A DNA stretch of 5,742 bases from Gammaproteobacteria bacterium (lineage in GTDB: Bacteria; Pseudomonadota; Gammaproteobacteria; Chromatiales; Chromatiaceae): NCBI GenBank assembly GCA_030620735.1, contig JAUXDV010000135.1:1-5742 (forward strand), in the 5' to 3' direction. Below the pieces are notes generated by a model that made no database searches, was not told where the DNA came from, and saw only the letters and a program-made list of their open reading frames with translations. Of this stretch, positions 1 to 5,251 are shown piece by piece. Position numbers and translations under genes: made by a program. How positions within the stretch are numbered: the first letter of the stretch is position 1; each line of letters opens with the position of its first letter.

Positions 1-47
1 TCCAGCGTTATAGTGACCTTATTTCAAGTCTTGGCCTGCGCCGCTAA
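1..47 (+). CDS. rpsO: 30S ribosomal protein S15, C-terminal end (partial)
   Basis: Only the end of the gene is present. Reading in the frame that stops at TAA 45-47 gives QRYSDLISSLGLRR, which aligns with the C-terminus of E. coli S15 (RYTQLIERLGLRR), including the invariant LGLRR ending. S15 is a primary 16S rRNA-binding protein of the small-subunit platform. The following gene is pnp, the conserved neighbour of rpsO in gammaproteobacteria, which supports the call although only 14 full codons are visible. The gene begins upstream of the window. Confidence 0.93.
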   Translation, partial: QRYSDLISSLGLRR

Positions 48-66
48 CTACTAAATAACACCTGTC

Positions 67-70
67 GAGG
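67..70 (+). promoter_or_regulatory. Ribosome binding site for pnp
   Basis: GAGG lies 8 bases before the GTG start at 79. An ATG at 71 directly abuts this site but opens only a three-codon frame (ATG AAC TTG TGA) whose stop overlaps the GTG. Spacing therefore favours GTG 79 as the real start. Confidence 0.7.
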
Positions 71-78
71 ATGAACTT

Positions 79-2175
79 GTGACACCCACACCGATTCGTA
101 AAACATTTCAATTTGGCGAGAATACCGTAACGCTGGAAACGGCTGAAATAGCCCGTCAGGCTGATGCAGCCGTAATGGTCAACATGGATGAAACCATCGT
201 TCTGGCAACAGTTGTCGGCAGCAAAGATGCGGATTCAGGACGTGACTTTTTTCCAATGACTGTCGATTATCAGGAAAAAACCTATGCTGCGGGCAAGATA
301 CCCGGTGGTTTTTTTCGTCGTGAAGGACGTCCCAGCGAGAAGGAGATCCTCACCTGCCGCCTGATTGATCGGCCGATTCGTCCGCTGTTTCCGAAGGGTT
401 ATACCAATGAGGTTCAGATTATCCTCACGGTGGTCTCTTTGAATCCTGACGTCGATCCTGAAATACCGGCACTGATTGGCGCTTCTGCCGCATTGTCAAT
501 CTCGGGCTTGCCGTTTAATGGGCCTGTAGGCGCGGCGCGAGTCGGCTATAAGGATGGCGAGTACATACTCAACCCGCCGGCCGGGCTTGGTGAGGCTTCT
601 GACCTGGATCTGATTGTTGCTGGTACGGAGCATGCTGTGCTGATGGTTGAATCTGAAGCCAACGCCCTCCCTGAGGATGTCATGCTGGGTGCGGTTCTGT
701 ATGGACATGAGCAGAGCCAGTCGGTGATCGATGCCATCAAGGAGCTTGCGGCAGAAGTCAATAAGCCGGTGATGCAGTGGTCGGCTCCACAAGTGAATGA
801 GGAGCTGGTTGCAGCTGTCGAGGCTGCTGCGACGCACGGTGTCGTTGAAGGCTACCAGATTGCCGATAAAATGGCTCGCTATGCACGGCTCGATGAGGTC
901 AAGGCGGAGGTTGTCGAACAACTCTGCGGTGGAGATGATCCAAAATGGAACAGCTCCGAAGTCGGCGAGGTGCTCGGAAAACTGAAGAAAAAGATTGTCC
1001 GCAGCCGTGTCCTGGCGGGAGAATCCCGCATCGATGGCCGTGATACCAAAACGGTGCGTCCCATTACTGTGCGTACCGGTGTATTGCCGCGCACACACGG
1101 TTCGGCGCTCTTCACCCGTGGTGAAACCCAGGCGCTGGTCGTAACCACGCTGGGAACCGAGCGTGACTCACAGATCATCGATGCGCTGGAAGGCACCTAC
1201 AAAGAGCATTTCATGCTGCACTACAACTTTCCTCCATACTGCGTTGGTGAAACGGGGCGTGTCGGCAGTCCCAAGCGTCGTGAAATTGGTCACGGACGTC
1301 TTGCCAAGCGCGGCGTACAGGCATCGATGCCAAATATGGATGAATTTCCCTATTCGATTCGCGTGGTCTCGGAGATTACAGAGTCAAACGGCTCCTCTTC
1401 TATGGCATCCGTGTGCGGCACCAGCCTCTCATTGATGCATGCCGGTGTTCCGTTGAAATCCCCCGTCTCCGGTGTCGCCATGGGGCTCATCAAGGAGGGC
1501 GATGATTTTGCCGTTCTTACCGATATCCTCGGTGACGAGGATCATCTCGGCGATATGGATTTCAAGGTTGCCGGTCCTGCTGAAGGCGTCAACGCCCTGC
1601 AGATGGATATCAAAATCGAGGGTATTACCAAAGAGATCATGGAGATCGCTCTGGAGCAGGCAAAGCATGCCCGTCTGCACATTCTCGACGAGATGAACAA
1701 GGTGATCTCGGCTCCTAACGAGCACATGTCCGAACATGCGCCGCGCATCACTACAGTGAGGATCAACCCTGACAAGATTCGTGATGTTATCGGCAAGGGC
1801 GGTGCCACGATTCGTTCCATTACCGAAGAGACCGGCGCTGCCATCGATATCAATGACGATGGCATCATCAAGGTGGCCTCTGCCGACAAGGCGGCTGCGG
1901 AAGCGGCAATCAAGCGCATCGAGCAGATCACCGCTGACGTGGAAGTCGGCATGGTCTACGAAGGCAAGGTTGCACGCATCATGGATTTTGGCGCATTTGT
2001 CACTATTCTTCCCGGCAAGGACGGCCTGGTGCATATCTCCCAGATCTGCAACGAGCGTGTCGAAAAAGTGACCGACAAGTTGTCGGAAGGCGATGTCGTC
2101 AAGGTCAAGGTGCTGGAACTCGACAAGCAGGGACGTGTTCGTCTGAGTATGAAGGCTGTCGAAGAGGGCGAATAA
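79..2175 (+). CDS. pnp: Polyribonucleotide nucleotidyltransferase (PNPase)
   Basis: PNPase is the phosphorolytic 3'-5' exoribonuclease of the cytoplasm and RNA degradosome; it releases nucleoside diphosphates and can run in reverse as a polymerase. The 698-residue protein shows the full family order: first RNase PH-like domain (about 10-210, with the RNA-binding FFRR loop at 78-81), an all-helical linker (about 240-320), the catalytic second RNase PH-like domain (about 323-530), a KH domain with GKGG at 572-575, and an S1 domain (about 625-693). Expected catalytic features are intact: NGSSS at 437-441 for phosphate, and D488 and D494 in DHLGDMD, matching E. coli D486 and D492. The GTG start is chosen because GAGG (67-70) lies 8 bases upstream and the N-terminus aligns with E. 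coli. It is slightly shorter than E. coli PNPase (711 residues) and stops just after S1 without the Ala/Pro/Gln-rich tail. It lies 31 bases after rpsO and is probably co-transcribed with it. Confidence 0.98.
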   Translation: MTPTPIRKTFQFGENTVTLETAEIARQADAAVMVNMDETIVLATVVGSKDADSGRDFFPMTVDYQEKTYAAGKIPGGFFRREGRPSEKEILTCRLIDRPIRPLFPKGYTNEVQIILTVVSLNPDVDPEIPALIGASAALSISGLPFNGPVGAARVGYKDGEYILNPPAGLGEASDLDLIVAGTEHAVLMVESEANALPEDVMLGAVLYGHEQSQSVIDAIKELAAEVNKPVMQWSAPQVNEELVAAVEAAATHGVVEGYQIADKMARYARLDEVKAEVVEQLCGGDDPKWNSSEVGEVLGKLKKKIVRSRVLAGESRIDGRDTKTVRPITVRTGVLPRTHGSALFTRGETQALVVTTLGTERDSQIIDALEGTYKEHFMLHYNFPPYCVGETGRVGSPKRREIGHGRLAKRGVQASMPNMDEFPYSIRVVSEITESNGSSSMASVCGTSLSLMHAGVPLKSPVSGVAMGLIKEGDDFAVLTDILGDEDHLGDMDFKVAGPAEGVNALQMDIKIEGITKEIMEIALEQAKHARLHILDEMNKVISAPNEHMSEHAPRITTVRINPDKIRDVIGKGGATIRSITEETGAAIDINDDGIIKVASADKAAAEAAIKRIEQITADVEVGMVYEGKVARIMDFGAFVTILPGKDGLVHISQICNERVEKVTDKLSEGDVVKVKVLELDKQGRVRLSMKAVEEGE

Positions 2176-2206
2176 GCGTCGCTTCCAGGCTGTTTGAAGC
2201 TGTATC

Positions 2207-2231
2207 AAAGGGACCGCAAGGTCCCTTTTTT
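2207..2231 (+). terminator. Rho-independent terminator of rpsO-pnp
   Basis: The stem pairs AAAGGGACC (2207-2215) with GGTCCCTTT (2220-2228) perfectly over 9 bp around a GCAA tetraloop, a stable GNRA type. The T tract runs 2226-2231. It starts 31 bases after the pnp stop, the expected place for the end of the rpsO-pnp transcript. It separates pnp from the HAD-gshA unit. Confidence 0.93.
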
Positions 2232-2270
2232 GTGGTCCCTCACTACTATTTCGACAACCAATAAAAATTA

Positions 2271-2348
2271 CCACGAAAGTCACGAAAAGCACGAAAAAAC
2301 ACAAACATCCGTTTTGTCAGTTTTTCGTGCTTTTCGTGACTTTCGTGG
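2271..2348. repeat. Long perfect palindrome with internal 9-base repeats (CACGAAA type)
   Basis: The left arm 2271-2298 and right arm 2321-2348 are perfect reverse complements over 28 bases, with a 22-base spacer. Each arm is built of a 9-base unit: CACGAAAGT, CACGAAAAG and CACGAAAAA at 2272-2298. Short A-rich and T-rich flanks (about 2263-2266 and 2353-2356) can extend the pairing past a small internal loop. Translated, the arms give HESHEKHEK on either strand and FRAFRDFRG in the opposite orientation. From memory, such strings recur as spurious short proteins in many proteobacterial genomes, which suggests a dispersed intergenic repeat rather than a gene. It lies between the pnp terminator and the HAD gene, and could form a long RNA hairpin or serve as a mobile miniature element. 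Function is unknown. Confidence 0.9.
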
Positions 2349-2384
2349 TTTATTTTGCTCTTTTGCACCACAGGATCTGTATCA

Positions 2385-2987
2385 ATGCCCATCAAACACG
2401 TAGTTCTTGATCTTGGAGGCGTTCTTATCGACCTTGAGTGGCGGCAGAATATTGCTGCTCTTTTTGGTGAGCAGCTTTCCATGTCACAGGCGCAGCATCG
2501 CTGGTCAAACTCTTCGCTGGTTCAGGCGCATGAAAGCGGGAACCTGGATCTGGAGCAGTTTACAGCTGCATGGTGTGATGAACTCCAGCTCGACTCCTGT
2601 GAAGCGGTAAAATCGGCATTTCTGTCGTTGCTGGGTGAGTTAAAGCCGCACACTGAGTCGATGCTGGCCGCGGTGGGTGAGCGCTTTACTCTCTCCATGC
2701 TCTCCAATATCAGCCATGCGCATATTCAACGACTGGATGAACGGGGGATGCTGAAACGTCAATTTTCACGCCGTTTTTTCTCCTGTGATCTTGGTAAAAT
2801 GAAGCCTGCAGCAGATGTTTACCAGAAGGTCGTGAGCGAACTTCAGAGTGATGCCGGGCAGATTGCCTTTTTTGATGACTCAGGAATTAATGTCGATGCG
2901 GCCATTGCTGCAGGGCTGCACGCATGGCGCGTTGATTCACCACAAGAGATTATGCAGATTATTCAAACACAAGAGATTTTCCTTTGA
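2385..2987 (+). CDS. HAD-superfamily phosphatase, YihX-like
   Basis: This is a 200-residue haloacid dehalogenase-type hydrolase, probably a cytoplasmic small-molecule phosphatase. Motif I is DLGGV, with the predicted nucleophile D9; the usual second aspartate (D+2) is glycine, as in E. coli YihX (DLGNV). Motif II is the LSN stretch with S107. Motif III is K140 in the MKPAADVY segment. Motif IV is FFDD with D164 and D165. Residues about 20-90 form the helical cap typical of subfamily IA. YihX of E. coli dephosphorylates alpha-D-glucose 1-phosphate; that substrate is only a guess here. The ATG is chosen because AGGA (2372-2375) lies 9 bases upstream and homology begins right after it; an in-frame TTG at 2355 would add ten unrelated residues. 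The stop codon overlaps the gshA start, implying one mRNA. No convincing promoter is visible in the short stretch after the palindrome. Confidence 0.9.
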   Translation: MPIKHVVLDLGGVLIDLEWRQNIAALFGEQLSMSQAQHRWSNSSLVQAHESGNLDLEQFTAAWCDELQLDSCEAVKSAFLSLLGELKPHTESMLAAVGERFTLSMLSNISHAHIQRLDERGMLKRQFSRRFFSCDLGKMKPAADVYQKVVSELQSDAGQIAFFDDSGINVDAAIAAGLHAWRVDSPQEIMQIIQTQEIFL

Positions 2988-4573
2988 ACAGTCTTGAGAG
3001 CCTGGTCAGTGAACTGCAGAGGAGTGGGGCGGCGGAGTTGCTGCAGCAATCTCTGACCGGACTTGAGAAAGAGAGTCTGCGTGTGGCGCCTGACGGCACC
3101 CTGTCGCAAAAGGCGCATCCAGCTTTACTGGGTTCTGCGTTGACACACTCTTGTGTCACAACCGATTACTCTGAAGCGATGCTGGAGCTGATTACGCCGC
3201 CCTTGCACGGCGCCGGAGAGAGTCTTGAATTTCTCTGCGATATCCATACCCATGTCTATAAAAACCTTGGTGATGAGATCCTGTGGGCAACATCGATGCC
3301 CTGCGTACTGGCAGGCGAGACGCATATTCCTATCGCCCGCTACGGTGAGTCGCACGCCGGGCGCATGAAACATATTTACCGGGTCGGTCTGGGGCATCGT
3401 TACGGCAAGGTAATGCAGGTTATTGCCGGGGTGCATTACAACTACTCTGTTGCAGAGAGCTTCTGGCCGCTGTGGGCAAACGTCAAGGGAGTGGTGGCCG
3501 CTCCGCAAGGAGAGGAGCGCCAGCTGATTGATGCCGGTTACATGGGGATGGTGCGTAATCTGCAGCGCTACGGGTGGATCATCCCCTACCTGTTTGGCGC
3601 TTCCCCGGCAGTGTGCAAGACATTTTTTGGTGATCAAGGTACGAACATGCAGGAGTTTGACGAGGGGACATACTACGAACCTTACGCGACCTCACTGCGC
3701 ATGAGTGACATCGGTTATCAGAATCAGAAAGAGGAGAGTGTCGGTATCAAGGCCAACTACAACACCCTTGCAAGCTACATCGACTCACTGCAATGCGCCA
3801 TCAACACATCCTCGCCGGTGTGGGAGCAGATTGGCCTCAGGGATGCAGAGGGCGGCTACAAACAGCTCAACACCAACATTCTGCAAATCGAGAATGAGTA
3901 TTACAGCACCGTCAGGCCCAAGCAGCTCTTGCAGGGTATGGAGAAGCCAACCAGCGCGTTGAATGCGCGTGGCATCCGCTATGTCGAACTGCGATCACTG
4001 GATGTCAATGCTTATCAGCCGCAGGGTATCGATGAAACCCAGATGCTGTTTCTGGAAGCGTTTCTGCTGACCTGCATGTTTCAGGAGAGCCCCGTGATCA
4101 CTCTCGATGAGCGCCCTGAAATCGATAACAACCTGCTGCTGAGCGCACGCCGCGGCAGGGAGCCGGGGTTGAAATTGCGCCGCAATGGCGCCGATATCAC
4201 GCTCAGAGCCTGGGGGGAAGAGTTGCTCTGCAGCATGGAATCTGTCTGCTCTCTTCTGGACGTCAATGAGAGTGACGCCCCCTATCAGGCGGCCCTGAAT
4301 ATGCAGCGCCGCAAGATCGAGAGTGCTGCTGAGACGCCATCTGCTCTCATGCTGGATGAGATGCGTGATAATGGCGAGAGTTTCTACCATTTTGCCAGGC
4401 GCAAGTCGCTGCAGCACAACCGCTACTTCCATCAACGTAATATCAGCAGTGAAACCGAGCAGCGTTTTATCGATGAAGGAGTCAACTCATTGCTGCGCCA
4501 GCAGCAGAGAGAGGCGGCGGCGGATAGTGGTGCATTTGATGATTTTCTGGCCGAGTATTTCGCCAGTGGGTGA
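2984..4573 (+). CDS. gshA: Glutamate-cysteine ligase (gamma-glutamylcysteine synthetase)
   Basis: GshA catalyses ATP-dependent joining of L-glutamate and L-cysteine, the first and usually rate-limiting step of glutathione synthesis in the cytoplasm. The 529-residue product has the length and motifs of the proteobacterial GshA family (518 residues in E. coli). These include GLEKESLRV at 26-34, the TTDYSEAMLELITPP segment at 59-73, RMKHIYRVGLGHRYG at 127-141, the GVHYNYS stretch around H151, and VELRSLD around R337. The N-terminus aligns with E. coli from the first residues, which supports the TTG start at 2984 preceded by AAGAG (2971-2975, 8-base spacing). The start overlaps the HAD stop by four bases (TTGA), so translation is probably coupled to that gene. 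The glutathione synthetase gene gshB is not in the window. No frameshift or missing motif was seen. Confidence 0.97.
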   Translation: MNSLESLVSELQRSGAAELLQQSLTGLEKESLRVAPDGTLSQKAHPALLGSALTHSCVTTDYSEAMLELITPPLHGAGESLEFLCDIHTHVYKNLGDEILWATSMPCVLAGETHIPIARYGESHAGRMKHIYRVGLGHRYGKVMQVIAGVHYNYSVAESFWPLWANVKGVVAAPQGEERQLIDAGYMGMVRNLQRYGWIIPYLFGASPAVCKTFFGDQGTNMQEFDEGTYYEPYATSLRMSDIGYQNQKEESVGIKANYNTLASYIDSLQCAINTSSPVWEQIGLRDAEGGYKQLNTNILQIENEYYSTVRPKQLLQGMEKPTSALNARGIRYVELRSLDVNAYQPQGIDETQMLFLEAFLLTCMFQESPVITLDERPEIDNNLLLSARRGREPGLKLRRNGADITLRAWGEELLCSMESVCSLLDVNESDAPYQAALNMQRRKIESAAETPSALMLDEMRDNGESFYHFARRKSLQHNRYFHQRNISSETEQRFIDEGVNSLLRQQQREAAADSGAFDDFLAEYFASG

Positions 4574-4576
4574 GCA

Positions 4577-4599
4577 GCAGAAACAGTTGTTGTTTCTGC
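4577..4599 (+). other. Stem-loop just after gshA
   Basis: GCAGAAACA (4577-4585) pairs perfectly with TGTTTCTGC (4591-4599), a 9-bp stem with a 5-base loop, starting three bases after the gshA stop. No T tract follows, so it is not a canonical intrinsic terminator. It could protect the 3' end of the HAD-gshA mRNA from exonucleases or act with Rho. A perfect 10-base palindrome AACGTACGTT follows at 4602-4611. Confidence 0.6.
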
Positions 4600-4627
4600 A
4601 TAACGTACGTTCTGAATAACTCCGTGC

Positions 4628-4700
4628 AGGAGCATGGCCAGGGATTTTTCAGGGCTTTGCGCGTTCCTGAAAGGCAGTCCCCGGCCTTGCGCCCGCTCCT
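4628..4700. repeat. Nested imperfect intergenic palindrome
   Basis: Three paired blocks nest within one another. AGGAGC (4628-4633) pairs with GCTCCT (4695-4700). GGCCAGGGA (4636-4644) pairs with TCCCCGGCC (4678-4686) with one mismatch. TTTCAGG (4647-4653) pairs with CCTGAAA (4666-4672) around a 12-base loop. A direct repeat GGCyTTGCGC also occurs at 4653-4662 and 4683-4692, 30 bases apart. The element lies between two convergent genes, and its right arm overlaps the stop codon of the minus-strand gene by two bases. The layout resembles REP-type extragenic palindromes or a miniature inverted-repeat element; I cannot assign a known family. It may end or stabilise transcripts from both sides. 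Confidence 0.65.
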
Positions 4701-4932
4701 ATATTCCCCCAACCAATTTGGCATTCAGCCCTTGTGAGCGAATCTGCCCAAGCAACTGAACCGATTTGATTCGCTTTGCATCATAGTCAACGATCATCAG
4801 ATGTCTGGTGCGACTGTTCATACAGGCAGAATGCACGCCATCTTCTGTGGAGACGTTCCGTTCTACATTATGGATCTCGTAATCTGACAATGTTTCATCG
4901 ATATGTACGATGACCACGGCATTGTGACTCAT
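4699..4932 (-). CDS. Small HMA/ferredoxin-like-fold protein without CxxC
   Basis: The 77-residue product fits the beta-alpha-beta-beta-alpha-beta pattern of heavy-metal-associated (HMA) domains. Beta-1 is VVIVHI (6-11), helix 1 about 15-30, the DGVHSACMN turn and strand at 31-39, strand 3 HLMIVDYD at 44-51, helix 2 about 53-68, and a final strand NAKLV at 70-74. The hallmark GMxCxxC loop, expected near residues 12-17, is replaced by ETLSDY; the only cysteine is C37 and there are five histidines. Copper binding of the usual kind is therefore unlikely, and the protein may be a degenerate HMA-like binding or regulatory module. GAGGAG (complement of 4944-4949) lies 11 bases before the ATG. The gene converges on gshA and diverges from the lipoprotein gene. 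A candidate Fur box upstream suggests iron control. Fold assignment is by pattern only. Confidence 0.78.
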   Translation of the reverse strand: MSHNAVVIVHIDETLSDYEIHNVERNVSTEDGVHSACMNSRTRHLMIVDYDAKRIKSVQLLGQIRSQGLNAKLVGGI

Positions 4933-5044
4933 ATCTCTTTTCTCTCCTCATGCGGTTATGCCAAAGGTAATATCCTTTAGCATCTCGAAAGATATACTCT
5001 CAATGCTGGCGTGTAAACCTTAATCGATATTGTTTTTACTTACT

Positions 5045-5073
5045 AATATTCAGGTATTGATAACTATTCTCAA
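5045..5073 (-). promoter_or_regulatory. Candidate sigma-70 promoter for the HMA-like gene
   Basis: On the minus strand a -35 element TTGAGA (complement of 5068-5073, 5 of 6 to consensus) is followed after 17 bases by AATATT (complement of 5045-5050, 4 of 6). Transcription would start near 5038, giving a leader of about 105 bases. A weaker alternative nearer the gene is TTTACA (complement of 5012-5017), 17 bases from TATCTT (complement of 4989-4994). Confidence 0.45.
5058..5072. promoter_or_regulatory. Candidate Fur box
   Basis: TGATAACTATTCTCA matches the 7-1-7 Fur operator (TGATAAT-n-ATTATCA) at 6 of 7 positions in each half. Aligned from 5059 to 5077 against the 19-base consensus, 13 of 19 positions agree. 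It covers the -35 element and spacer of the predicted minus-strand promoter, where a bound repressor would block RNA polymerase. The rightward lipoprotein gene could also respond, but its candidate promoter lies about 85 bases away. The local AT-rich composition raises the chance of a coincidental match. Confidence 0.5.
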
Positions 5074-5154
5074 TATTAGAAAAGCATGTTTTACCGAAGT
5101 ATGCGAAGCGTCAACAGGAAGTGGTACAGCCATTCAGCAAAATACAGCAGCTGT

Positions 5155-5163
5155 TGTTATGAT
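5155..5163 (+). promoter_or_regulatory. Candidate extended -10 promoter for the lipoprotein gene
   Basis: TGTTATGAT has the TGn extension followed by TATGAT (5158-5163, 5 of 6 to TATAAT). No good -35 element is present at the normal distance, which is common for extended -10 promoters. The start would be near 5170, leaving a leader of about 80 bases before the ATG at 5252. Confidence 0.4.
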
Positions 5164-5239
5164 GCACGCTCTTTGTACCGGATTGGCCGGGAAACTGCAT
5201 CTCCATCTGTCCGGATTCCCGTCATTGTTCATAGAACTT

Positions 5240-5245
5240 GAGGAG
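5240..5245 (+). promoter_or_regulatory. Ribosome binding site of the lipoprotein gene
   Basis: GAGGAG, preceded by TT, lies six bases before the ATG at 5252. It is a strong Shine-Dalgarno match at good spacing and fixes the start of the truncated gene. Confidence 0.8.
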
Positions 5246-5251
5246 AAAAGC

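Noticed and set aside
309..315. Run of seven T in pnp as a possible programmed frameshift site
   Set aside because: It encodes part of the GGFFRR RNA-binding loop, which is conserved in sequence, and the frame is intact on both sides.
496..1098. Minus-strand open frame of 200 codons within pnp
   Set aside because: It is antisense to the conserved PNPase domains, shows no family pattern and has no supporting context; it is a by-product of pnp codon usage.
2232..2270. Possible promoter for the HAD-gshA unit (TCGACA and TACTAT hexamers)
   Set aside because: The hexamers are in the wrong order or spacing and no matching pair was found. The unit's promoter could not be identified.
2272..2298. 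Tandem CACGAAA units as a possible CRISPR or iteron array
   Set aside because: There are only three 9-base units without spacers, mirrored in the other arm. They belong to one palindrome, and no cas or replication gene is nearby.
1429..2304. Long minus-strand open frame of 291 codons antisense to pnp
   Set aside because: It lies opposite the conserved catalytic, KH and S1 regions of pnp and crosses the terminator. It has no recognisable motif, and its N-terminal part is made by the palindrome flank.
2355..2384. In-frame upstream TTG start for the HAD gene
   Set aside because: It would add ten residues unlike the family and has no suitable Shine-Dalgarno site; the ATG at 2385 has one at good spacing.
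2194..2482. Two overlapping short frames containing HESHEKHEK and FRAFRDFRG strings
   Set aside because: Both are translations of the palindromic repeat, one per strand, and extend over the terminator or the HAD gene. They are not credible proteins.
5188..5221. CGGGAA/TTCCCG pairing in the lipoprotein leader, with CCGGATT repeated at 5178 and 5211
   Set aside because: The six-base stem has a 22-base loop and no riboswitch-like core or terminator follows. It is too weak to call.
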